Shown here piece after piece: positions 5,497-12,406 of a stretch of 16,695 nucleotides of DNA. Position 1 is the stretch's first letter; each line of letters opens with the position of its first letter. Made by a program: the position numbers and the translations under genes. Source of the stretch: DASWHF01 sp036393295 (GTDB lineage: Bacteria; Pseudomonadota; Gammaproteobacteria; Acidiferrobacterales; UBA6901); contig DASWHF010000025.1 of assembly GCA_036393295.1 (NCBI GenBank), forward strand, positions 1-16,695, written 5' to 3'. Under the pieces are notes generated by a model that saw nothing but the letters and a program-made list of their open reading frames with translations, ran no database searches and was not told where the DNA came from.

Positions 5497-7152
5497 TTAG
5501 CCTCCTTTGCGGTTGGACCAGATGCGCAGGGCACCGTGTACGAGGACACCGATCAGCGCCAGCAGCGCCGCCCACCCGCCGAGGAAGCTGAGCACGCGGT
5601 TGCCGTCGCGCCCCGGCATGTAGATGCCCTGGACCGCCTGCAGGCGGCCGAACTTGCTGTGGCACTGGGTGCAGCGCAGGGCGTCGTCCTTCGGCGCCAC
5701 CATGTGGGTGATCGGCCAGGTCATCTCGGTGGCCACGAAGCCGTACTCGCCGCTGAAGTTCTCATCGACCGCCTTCATGCCGGCCTCCAGCGCCTTCGGC
5801 CAGTCGAAGTGCTTCCAGAAGGCATACTCGTCCGTGCCGAAGGTGTGCGGGATCAGCAGCGACAGCGACTGCTTGTCGTAGGGCTGCTTGCCGTGGAACA
5901 CCTTGACCGGCCAGATCTTGGACTTCCCGTCGGTCGGGCTGCCTTCGAAGCTGTTGATCTTCACGACCTTGTCGGGATCGAGCTTCTCGCCGCGTAGCGT
6001 GTAGTTGACCATGCCGTTGAACCAGATGTACTCCGGAATGACATGCGTGTCGTAGCGCGCATCGCCCTTCTTGCTGTCGTAGAGCGGGCGCTTGTTGCTG
6101 CCGAGCACGACGAAGGGCTTGCCATCCTTGTCGAGCTTGCCGGCGGTCGACCAGTCCCACAGCAGCTTGGTGGGGACGTGGCCGCGCGCGAACTGCGGGA
6201 TGTGACAGGTCTGGCAGGCGAGCTTGACGGTGTGGTCGTCGAGCTTGGCGGCGTGCTCCTTGACCTCGGCGCCCTTGAGCGAGTGCGGCCGGTCGGTGTG
6301 ACAGGCCTCGCAGGTCGCCGGGTTCGCGTCGCTCTCCTTGCCGCGCATCGGCACCGCCCGGGTCACGGCGGTCGGCGTGTAGCGGCTGCCGGGCACGTCG
6401 TGGCTCGAAGTCACATGGCAGGTGCCGCAGGTGAAGTTATGCGTCTCCGGCGACATGTGCACGTCGAGATACTTGCCGGGGTTGGCGAGCGAGCTGTCCA
6501 TATCGCCGTGCTTCACGCCGTCGCCGCCGCCACCGTAGAAGTGGCAGCTGCCGCAGGTCTCGCGGCTGGTCTTGCCGACGTTCTGCGCGATCGTCTTGAG
6601 ATCGACGGCCTTGACGATCTTGCCGGAATGCGGCGGGAACTCCGTATCGCGGTACGGCGGATGCCCGGCCCACCCCGGCAGCTTGCGGTATTTGTCGGTG
6701 GTGTCGTGGCAGACCAGGCAGTCGACGTTGGCCTGGGACTTGAAGTCGAAGTTCTGGTCCTTCCAGCCGTAGCCGACGTGGCAGGCGGTGCAGAACGCGT
6801 AGTTCGACGGGATCGCGGTGCAGAAATTGTTGATGATGTTCTTCTTGCCCAGCCGCTGGCCGCTTTCGGGATTGAGGAACTCCCAGGTCCAGTGCTTGGT
6901 CCGGTGGACCTGCTTGGCGGCCTCGGTGTGGCAGGTCAGGCAGGCCCGGGTGACCTCCGGTCCGCTTGTGAAACTGCGCTGCAGCTCCTTGAACTTGGAA
7001 TGGTCGGCGGTCGAGGTGCTGCGCTTCGCCTCCTCCGCCGGTTTCGCGGCGGGCGCCTGCGACGCCGGGGGGCTGGTGGCCCAGGCGGCGGTCACCGCCA
7101 GGGTCGCTCCGAACGCCAGCATCAGGCTGGACAGGGTTCGACAGTTAAGCAC
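5497..7152 (-). CDS. otr: Membrane-anchored octahaem cytochrome c, tetrathionate reductase (OTR) family, copy B
   Basis: A 551-residue paralogue of copy A with eight CXXCH motifs at about 71, 121, 145, 200, 242, 281, 314 and 494. The start is GTG with AAGGAGG six bases upstream. The signal peptide ends near AAWA, followed by an Ala/Pro-rich linker absent from copy A. The extra Cys before haem motif 2 (C111) is conserved. The C-terminal helix (about 521-545) keeps VHGALRIWSNR exactly as in copy A, including a His inside the membrane segment. Family members reduce tetrathionate, nitrite or hydroxylamine in vitro; the natural substrate here is not known. It lies 63 bp after the DUF302 gene and is coupled to the cytochrome b gene, forming a plausible quinol-dependent periplasmic reductase. 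It probably falls under the FNR-type promoter at 7832-7874. Confidence 0.93.
   Translation of the reverse strand: MLNCRTLSSLMLAFGATLAVTAAWATSPPASQAPAAKPAEEAKRSTSTADHSKFKELQRSFTSGPEVTRACLTCHTEAAKQVHRTKHWTWEFLNPESGQRLGKKNIINNFCTAIPSNYAFCTACHVGYGWKDQNFDFKSQANVDCLVCHDTTDKYRKLPGWAGHPPYRDTEFPPHSGKIVKAVDLKTIAQNVGKTSRETCGSCHFYGGGGDGVKHGDMDSSLANPGKYLDVHMSPETHNFTCGTCHVTSSHDVPGSRYTPTAVTRAVPMRGKESDANPATCEACHTDRPHSLKGAEVKEHAAKLDDHTVKLACQTCHIPQFARGHVPTKLLWDWSTAGKLDKDGKPFVVLGSNKRPLYDSKKGDARYDTHVIPEYIWFNGMVNYTLRGEKLDPDKVVKINSFEGSPTDGKSKIWPVKVFHGKQPYDKQSLSLLIPHTFGTDEYAFWKHFDWPKALEAGMKAVDENFSGEYGFVATEMTWPITHMVAPKDDALRCTQCHSKFGRLQAVQGIYMPGRDGNRVLSFLGGWAALLALIGVLVHGALRIWSNRKGG
6881..6936 (-). repeat. 56-base perfect direct repeat within octahaem copy B
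   Basis: Identical to 2386-2441 in copy A, same orientation, covering the first haem-binding region. A second identical 29-base stretch is shared near the gene ends (1032-1060 and 5509-5537). Confidence 0.9.
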
Positions 7153-7215
7153 GTTGCCTCCTTCTGGGATCGTGGTTGTGCGACCTTGTTGTTCTTGCGC
7201 ACACTGGCTGCATCG

Positions 7216-7764
7216 TCAGCAACCGCGGCCGCCGCCGGCGGCCCCACCCTTGCCGTCGCCGCCGGGCACACCCTCGATCATCTTCGGCGCCGGCTTGCTC
7301 GGGTCGAACTTCACGAAGTTCACCTGGTCCTTGGCGACCTCGCCCATCACCTCGCCGACCAAGGGGCCGAACATCTTGCCCATCAGCCCGGCGTTCATGG
7401 TGCCGATATAGACCTTGCCGTTGTTCTTCTTGTAAACCGTGATCTTGCAGGGCATCAGGATCGACAGGAAGCGCACCGAGTCGTCGTTCAGGATCGGCTT
7501 GGAGTACTTGGTGCTGCACGCCTCGACCATCATCACCGGCAGCACGTTGCCGCCGTCACGCTGGATGGCGCGCGCCGGGTTGCGCAGACCCGACAGTTCC
7601 CAGCCGTTGCCGGTCTCCTGCACGTTCTGCTGGATGCGGGCGACCGTCTCCTCCATGTCGAACGGGCTCTCGCGCTCGGTGAACATCATGCTGGGCATCA
7701 TCAACCAGCCGACCACGCCGGTCAGCACGATGCCACCCACGAAACCGCCGATGACTTTCCACAT
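7216..7764 (-). CDS. Membrane-anchored DUF302-domain protein
   Basis: A 182-residue protein with one N-terminal transmembrane helix (about 4-24) and then a DUF302 domain, recognised by the segment LMPCKITVYKKNNGKVYIG and TMN (about 103-123). Cysteines at 83 and 106 lie in the domain. The tail is glycine-rich and ends in RGC, giving a C-terminal cysteine. DUF302 proteins occur near sulfur and redox genes but have no settled function. It could bind a ligand or metal in the periplasm for the octahaem system. The ATG follows a GAGGAG site. It is the first gene of module B, downstream of the FNR-type promoter, and 63 bp before the octahaem gene. Confidence 0.85.
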   Translation of the reverse strand: MWKVIGGFVGGIVLTGVVGWLMMPSMMFTERESPFDMEETVARIQQNVQETGNGWELSGLRNPARAIQRDGGNVLPVMMVEACSTKYSKPILNDDSVRFLSILMPCKITVYKKNNGKVYIGTMNAGLMGKMFGPLVGEVMGEVAKDQVNFVKFDPSKPAPKMIEGVPGGDGKGGAAGGGRGC

Positions 7765-7831
7765 GACTGGACTCCTCCTCGATGAACGCCTGTCTCGACC
7801 GCCGGACGCCGTACCGGCTCTCTACGCGGGC

Positions 7832-7837
7832 ATGATA
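7832..7837 (-). promoter_or_regulatory. Predicted -10 element of the module B promoter
   Basis: The minus strand reads TATCAT (5 of 6 to TATAAT). It begins 23 bases after the end of the FNR-type box, as expected for a class II FNR-dependent promoter. The start of transcription would fall near 7825, leaving a leader of about 60 bases before the DUF302 ATG at 7764. Confidence 0.65.
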
Positions 7838-7860
7838 AGACGACTCTAATATTCCATAGA

Positions 7861-7874
7861 TTGATCCCGATCAA
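7861..7874. promoter_or_regulatory. Perfect FNR/ANR-type operator (TTGAT-N4-ATCAA)
   Basis: TTGATCCCGATCAA matches the FNR-family consensus at all ten defined positions. Its centre lies about 41-42 bases upstream of the start site predicted from the -10 at 7832-7837, the classic activating position for FNR-type regulators. The -35 hexamer is replaced by the box. The only gene in the right place and direction is the minus-strand DUF302-octahaem-cytochrome b operon. The sequence cannot tell FNR, ANR or an NO-sensing DNR apart. Confidence 0.85.
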
Positions 7875-7899
7875 TAAATTGCTGTCGGAACACAAAATT

Positions 7900-7921
7900 A
7901 TTGAGCGATTTCCCGGGGATC
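7900..7921. promoter_or_regulatory. Upstream element shared with module A
   Basis: ATTGAGCGATTT followed by CCCGGGGATC, matching 4768-4790 upstream of module A. It lies about 85 bases upstream of the predicted module B start site and could be a second activator site. It may instead be a fossil of the duplication. Confidence 0.4.
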
Positions 7922-7990
7922 ACGCGTGACACCGATACTGGGACGAATATCCGACCGGTGCGCTCCTGTATAGGTACGGTGGGACAGAAA

Positions 7991-8026
7991 CGTCGCGGCC
8001 CTTGAACCATAGCACAAGCCGCGACG
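7991..8026 (-). terminator. Hairpin terminator after the universal stress protein gene
   Basis: A perfect 9-bp inverted repeat (CGTCGCGGC at 7991-7999, complement 8018-8026) can extend by three more pairs after a CC bulge. It lies 21 bp past the stop of the stress protein gene. Only a short T-rich stretch (TTTCTGT) follows on the minus strand, so termination may be partial. Confidence 0.5.
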
Positions 8027-8047
8027 GGCACCCGGCCCGCCGGCCGG

Positions 8048-8953
8048 TTACGGCAGCTCGAACCCGGCGATCTTCGGGTGCACGACCAGCACGTCGCACG
8101 GCGATTCGCGCAGCACATGCTCGGCGACGCTGCCGAGCAGCACGTAACGCAGGCCCGACCGGCCGTGGCTGCCGAGCACGGCCAGGTCGGCATCGCGCTC
8201 GCGCAGCGCCTGCACGATGACCGTCGGCGGATAACCGTGCCGGACCAGGCAGTCGGCATCGTCGACGTCCAGTCCGGCATCGCGTGCCAGCGTCCGCATC
8301 CGGCCGCGCGCCTGCTGCGCATAGTCGCGGTGCAGCTGCGCGATCGCCTCGTCGGTCATGCCGCCGGTGCGCAGGCGGCCCTCGTACCAGATGTCGTAGG
8401 CATGCAGCAGGGTGAAGCGCGCCTGCGGCGCGGCGCGCGCCGCCAGCGCCAGCGCCTCGCGCGCGGGCTCGGAGAAGTCCAGGGGCACCAGCACCCGGGC
8501 GTAGCCGGAGTGCGGCTCGCGCTTGACGACCAGCACCGGGCGGTCGCTCTTGCGCACCACACGCTCGGCGGTGGTGCCGAGCAGCAGGTCCTGCAGATAG
8601 TGGCCGCCGTGGGCGCCGAGCGCGATCAATTCCGCGCCGTCGGCGCGCGCCTCCTGGATGATCTCGACGAACGGCTTGCCGGCACGCACCACGACCCGGG
8701 CCCCGAGCGCGCCGGGCCGCGCCGCGAGCTGCGCCCGCGTCTCCGCCAGGACCTGCGCCTCGAGATCGGCGGGCAGCGCCCCCTGCGGCCACAGCCAGTC
8801 CTCCGCGCCGCCCGGCGCCTGCGGCTCGACCACGCTGAGCGCGGTCAGCGCCGCCCCGTGCTCGCCGGCCAGCCGCGCCGCACGCGCCAGCGCGTGATCG
8901 GCCCGCTCCGACAGATCGCTCGCCGCCAGTATTCGCCTGATCGGGTTGGTCAT
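8048..8953 (-). CDS. Tandem-domain universal stress protein (UspA family)
   Basis: A cytoplasmic protein of 301 residues made of two Usp domains (about 1-145 and 150-297). Each domain keeps the nucleotide-binding signature G-x2-G-x9-G-[ST]. In the first it is GAHG starting at 113 with GT at 126. In the second it is GSHG starting at 261 with GS at 274. Both are therefore predicted to bind ATP. Each domain also begins with the usual strand and acidic residue (RILAASDLSE; RVLVPLDFSE). The ATG follows an AGGAGGG site. Tandem Usp proteins in anaerobes and facultative bacteria are often tied to oxygen limitation and redox stress, which fits the neighbouring FNR-regulated operon. However, the FNR box lies downstream of this gene and does not control it. 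Its upstream neighbour ends 40 bp away, so the two may be co-transcribed. Confidence 0.93.
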   Translation of the reverse strand: MTNPIRRILAASDLSERADHALARAARLAGEHGAALTALSVVEPQAPGGAEDWLWPQGALPADLEAQVLAETRAQLAARPGALGARVVVRAGKPFVEIIQEARADGAELIALGAHGGHYLQDLLLGTTAERVVRKSDRPVLVVKREPHSGYARVLVPLDFSEPAREALALAARAAPQARFTLLHAYDIWYEGRLRTGGMTDEAIAQLHRDYAQQARGRMRTLARDAGLDVDDADCLVRHGYPPTVIVQALRERDADLAVLGSHGRSGLRYVLLGSVAEHVLRESPCDVLVVHPKIAGFELP

Positions 8954-8963
8954 GCGCCCTCCT

Positions 8964-8987
8964 GTCCGGCGTCGCGCGGCGCCGGAC
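8964..8987 (-). other. Hairpin abutting the ribosome-binding site of the stress protein gene
   Basis: A perfect 8-bp inverted repeat, GTCCGGCG (8964-8971) and CGCCGGAC (8980-8987), with an 8-base loop. It sits in the 40-bp gap between two minus-strand genes and ends directly at the AGGAGGG site. There is no T-run, so it is more likely an RNA processing or translation-tuning stem than a terminator. Confidence 0.4.
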
Positions 8988-8993
8988 GCCGGA

Positions 8994-10535
8994 TCACAGG
9001 CCGTACCTGCCGTACAACAAGGCCGACACCAGGCGCTCCACCGGCACGTAGTCGTCCGTCAGGATCGGCAAGGCCGCCATGGGGGTCCCGGTGGCCGCCA
9101 GCGGCGCATCGATGCGATACCACGAGCGCTGCATCCCGTGGCGCGCGTCGATCTGGTCCGGAAAATTCCCGACGTCGCTCGCCGCGATCACGAAGGTCTG
9201 GCGCACCGGCTGGTCCGGAAGCGTATCGAGCCACACGGAGACGTGACGAAACTCGGTCGCCAGCGTCTTGGACATGCTCTTGACGAGCTCCGGGTTGGGG
9301 AAGACGTCGAGCACGTTCAGCACGTAAAGGCCGCCCTCGGCCAGGCGCGACTTGACCAGTTGCGCGAATTCGCGCGTGGCCAGGTGATACGGCAGGGAGA
9401 TGTCGTGAAACGCATCGGCGACGACGACGTCGAACCGGCCCGGCGGCAGCCGCCCCAACGCGACCCGGGCATCGGCGTGAACGATCTCCATGCGCTGCGG
9501 GTCGAGATAGAGCCGCTTGACGGCCGTTTCCGTGACCAGCGGGTCGAGCTCGGCGACCAGGAGCTCGGCCGCGGGATCGAGCGTCAACAGCCCGCGCGGC
9601 AGGGTGTAGGCGCCGCCGCCGGCGAAGAAGTAGCGTCGCGGGCGGTCCGCCGCAGGGTTGCTGCGCAACGCGAGCTCCGCCATCAGGTGCACATAGGGCG
9701 AGATCAGCATGGCCGGGACGTCCGCGTGGTTCACGCCGTGGATCAGGTGATCCAGGATCAGCGCGCGCGCCTCGCCGAACGGCGCGGCGTCCGAGTAATC
9801 GACGACGCGGATGCAGAAGTAATTGCTCTCGCGATCGCAGGGATTGACGAAGCCCTGCTTGGCGTGGGTCGCGGCCGCGAGCGCCAGCGACGCCACCAGC
9901 ACCACCGGGATCACCTTGACGGCGCCGCGCAGGAACGGCAGGGCCAGGAGGAACATCGCGATCGCGGTGCCGACGATGATATTCTTGGTGCCGAAGGTCT
10001 GCACCAGCACGTAACCGGTGATGAAGGTGCCGACGATGCTGCCCAGCGCCGCCAGCGCGTGCATGCGGCCGACCACGTGGCCGGAGCGCGAATCGAGCCG
10101 CAGCGCCAGCGTCGTCAGCAGCGGCGTGATGACGCCGATCAGGATTGCGGGTATGAAGAACAGCGCGAGCACGTACAGGAAGCTCGCGCTCAGCAGGTTC
10201 ATCTGGCTCGCCTGGATGAACGGGGCGATGAGCATCAGCAGCAGCAGGATGGCGATGCAGCTCAAGCCCCCGACCGCGAGCGTGATGCCGACCGCGCGAT
10301 CCCCGGCGCCGCGGTCCGCCCACACCCCGCCGAGCCAGTTGCCGAGCGACAGCCCGGCCAGGATCACGCCGATGATGGCGGTCCAGGTATAGAGCGAGAC
10401 GCCGGCATAGGGGGCGATCAGCCGGCCGGCGACGATCTCCAGCACCAGCAGAAACGCCGAGCTCAGGAAAACCGTGATGCTGTACCACCACAACCGGCCG
10501 CGCGGCGACAGGTTGGCAAAGGCCTTGTCTTGCAA
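8994..10535 (-). CDS. Polytopic membrane protein fused to a spermidine-synthase-like domain
   Basis: A 513-residue protein with about seven hydrophobic helices in the first 222 residues and then a soluble methyltransferase-fold domain. The second part carries a SAM-type glycine motif FFAGGGAYTLPR (GGGAYT at 306-311), an acidic ligand ELDP (E329), DAR after HA (D355) and VVVADAF (D374), and ends with the family's typical TDDYVP. Such fused MFS/spermidine-synthase-like proteins are widespread, but their products are mostly unproven and may not be polyamines. The start is TTG (10535) with AGAGG six bases upstream; no ATG occurs before the first helices. The 187-bp gap upstream of it is described with the hairpin at 10582. 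Confidence 0.85.
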   Translation of the reverse strand: MQDKAFANLSPRGRLWWYSITVFLSSAFLLVLEIVAGRLIAPYAGVSLYTWTAIIGVILAGLSLGNWLGGVWADRGAGDRAVGITLAVGGLSCIAILLLLMLIAPFIQASQMNLLSASFLYVLALFFIPAILIGVITPLLTTLALRLDSRSGHVVGRMHALAALGSIVGTFITGYVLVQTFGTKNIIVGTAIAMFLLALPFLRGAVKVIPVVLVASLALAAATHAKQGFVNPCDRESNYFCIRVVDYSDAAPFGEARALILDHLIHGVNHADVPAMLISPYVHLMAELALRSNPAADRPRRYFFAGGGAYTLPRGLLTLDPAAELLVAELDPLVTETAVKRLYLDPQRMEIVHADARVALGRLPPGRFDVVVADAFHDISLPYHLATREFAQLVKSRLAEGGLYVLNVLDVFPNPELVKSMSKTLATEFRHVSVWLDTLPDQPVRQTFVIAASDVGNFPDQIDARHGMQRSWYRIDAPLAATGTPMAALPILTDDYVPVERLVSALLYGRYGL

Positions 10536-10581
10536 GCTAACCTCTTCGGGCGCGGCGCGCGCCGCCGTGGGTGGGCCGTTC

Positions 10582-10611
10582 GGGGCTGAACGGACCTGGA
10601 ATGTCAGCCCC
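10582..10611. other. Hairpin in the intergenic gap before the spermidine-synthase-like gene
   Basis: An 8-bp perfect inverted repeat, GGGGCTGA (10582-10589) and TCAGCCCC (10604-10611), with a 14-base loop. CGTTTTT follows on the plus strand, so it looks like a plus-strand terminator although no plus-strand gene precedes it. On the minus strand it lies in the gap after the antiporter gene and may act as a weak terminator or leader stem. Nothing else is recognisable in the 10536-10722 gap. Confidence 0.35.
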
Positions 10612-10722
10612 CGTTTTTCGAGCCAATCTAACCATCCAGCCGGCGCGCGTCAACACGCCCGAGCGTCCACGCCGCTCGCCAGCAACCACCGTCGTAACGC
10701 GCCCGGCGCTTCCACCGCGCCG

Positions 10723-12396
10723 TCAGCCGTCGCGCTGTGCCGCCGGCCGCAGCGAAGCCAGCAGTGTGTCCGCAGTGCGCTCGGCGGCGGCGGCGAACGG
10801 CCGCAACACCAGGTCCGCGCCGGCCGCCTCGAACAGCCGCGCATCGTCGGCGCTGTGCGCGGTGAGCGCCACCTTGCCGCCGTAGGCATGCGCGCGCAGC
10901 GCATGCTGCAAGGCGAGATTGGCCTCGCGCTGCGGGATGGCGCACACCACCCACCGCGCCCGAGCGAGCGGCAGCGTGGCGGTGAACTCCGGGTCCTCGG
11001 CGTCGCCGTAGACGGCCGCCAGGCCCTCGCGCCGCCAGGCGGCGCTCGCCTGCGGATCGAAATCCACGCCGAGCACGCTGACGCCCTGGCTGCGCAGGGC
11101 GCGCGCGATGCCGTCGCCGAAGCGGCCGAGGCCGAACAGGATCACATCGACCGGCGTATCCGGCCGTGCGGCATTCTCGAAGGCCTGCTCGCGATGCGGG
11201 ACATGCCGCTCGAACACCCCGAGCCAGGGCGCGATCCAGTCGTAGATCGGATGCGAGTACAGAATCAGGTAGGTCGACAGGCCGATCGTAACCAGGCCGA
11301 CCAGGGTGATGAGGCCGAGGGTGTCGGGGTCGATATGCCCGAGGCTCAGGCCGAGCGCCGCGAACACCAGCGAGAACTCGCTGATCTGCGCGACCGTGAG
11401 CCCGGCGAGAAAGCCGGTGCGCTTGCGGTAACCCATCGCGCCCATGATCACCATCACGATCAGCGGATTGCCGATCAGCACGAACAGCGACAGCACGACG
11501 CTCGGCCAGAGCTGATCGCCGAGCAGCCGCAGGTCGAGCTGCGCGCCGAGGCTGACGAAGAAGAACAGCAGCAGGAAATCGCGCAGCGTGACGAGCCGGG
11601 TGCTGATCGCCTCGCGATAGGGCGTCGAGGCGATCGACACGCCGGCGAGGAACGCGCCGACCTCCTTGGACAGGCCGAGGTAGTCGCCGAGCGAGGCCAG
11701 CGCCACCGCCCAGGCGACCGCGAACAGCACCAGCAGCTCCGGCGAGCGCGCCAGCCCGCGCAGCAGCGGCGGCAGCAGGTAGCGCATGACGAGGCCCAGC
11801 CCCGCCAGCATGCCGACGCCCTTGACCACCACCAGGCCGATATCGACCCACAGGCGGCTCGCCGCCTCGCCCGTGGCGACGCCGAAGGCCGACAGCACGA
11901 TCATCGCCACGATCACCACCACGTCCTGCACGATCAGGAAGCCGACCGCGATGCGGCCGTGCAGCGCGTCGATCTCGCGCTTGTCCGACAGCAGCTTGAC
12001 GATGATGATGGTGCTGGAGAAGGTCAGCGCGACCGCGACGTAGACGGCCGGGATATGGTCCAGCCCCAAGGCGAGCGCGATGAGATAACCGATGATGGAC
12101 GTAAACGCCACCTGGCCGAGACCGGTGGCGAGCGCCACCGGGCCGAGCGAGCGGATCAGGTGCAGGTCGAGCTTGAGGCCCACCACGAACAGCAGCAACG
12201 CGATGCCGAGCGCCGCCAGCAGATCGACCTGGTCGCGCGACGCCACCCAGCCGAGCCCCGCCGGGCCGACCGCGATGCCGACCGCGATGAACGCGACGAT
12301 GAGCGGCTGCCGGAGCTTGAGCGCCAGCGCGCCGACCGCCGCGGCAACCAGCAGCAGGGCGGTGATCTCGTAGAAGACGCTGCTGAATGCCGGCAT
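10723..12396 (-). CDS. Kef/CPA2-type monovalent cation:proton antiporter with NAD-binding domain
   Basis: A 557-residue inner-membrane antiporter. About 380 residues form the CPA2 exchanger domain, with roughly 12 helices, the conserved LIVQDVVVI aspartate and FTSIIGYLIAL-type helices. A cytoplasmic Rossmann domain of the TrkA-N/RCK type follows, with the nucleotide motif GLGRFG (about 422-427) and D at the end of strand 2 (GVDFD). Proteins of this type export K+ or Na+ in exchange for H+, gated by NAD(H) or glutathione-type ligands. ATG 12396 is preferred because homologues begin close to the first helix. A GTG at 12423, overlapping the purC end, would add nine residues. Neither has a strong ribosome-binding site. 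It follows purC by 10 bp and is probably translated from the same transcript. No helper subunit gene (KefF/KefG type) lies next to it. Confidence 0.88.
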   Translation of the reverse strand: MPAFSSVFYEITALLLVAAAVGALALKLRQPLIVAFIAVGIAVGPAGLGWVASRDQVDLLAALGIALLLFVVGLKLDLHLIRSLGPVALATGLGQVAFTSIIGYLIALALGLDHIPAVYVAVALTFSSTIIIVKLLSDKREIDALHGRIAVGFLIVQDVVVIVAMIVLSAFGVATGEAASRLWVDIGLVVVKGVGMLAGLGLVMRYLLPPLLRGLARSPELLVLFAVAWAVALASLGDYLGLSKEVGAFLAGVSIASTPYREAISTRLVTLRDFLLLFFFVSLGAQLDLRLLGDQLWPSVVLSLFVLIGNPLIVMVIMGAMGYRKRTGFLAGLTVAQISEFSLVFAALGLSLGHIDPDTLGLITLVGLVTIGLSTYLILYSHPIYDWIAPWLGVFERHVPHREQAFENAARPDTPVDVILFGLGRFGDGIARALRSQGVSVLGVDFDPQASAAWRREGLAAVYGDAEDPEFTATLPLARARWVVCAIPQREANLALQHALRAHAYGGKVALTAHSADDARLFEAAGADLVLRPFAAAAERTADTLLASLRPAAQRDG

Positions 12397-12406
12397 GGTG
12401 GTCAGA

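Noticed and set aside
5493..5549. Longer N-terminus for the cytochrome b, starting upstream of 5492
   Set aside because: The extra residues would overlap the octahaem C-terminus and are not cytochrome-like, while ATG 5492 has a proper ribosome-binding site and the matching start survives in the relic at 995-1015.
6043..7785. Long plus-strand open frame opposite the octahaem copy B and DUF302 genes
   Set aside because: It is antisense to two genes with clear domains, its product is low-complexity, and such mirror frames are expected in GC-rich DNA. The same holds for the long plus-strand frames at 8946-10589, 10474-12570 and 14265-16304.
10582..10620. Plus-strand intrinsic terminator (hairpin plus TTTTT)
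   Set aside because: No plus-strand gene precedes it, so it is kept only as a hairpin of unknown role.
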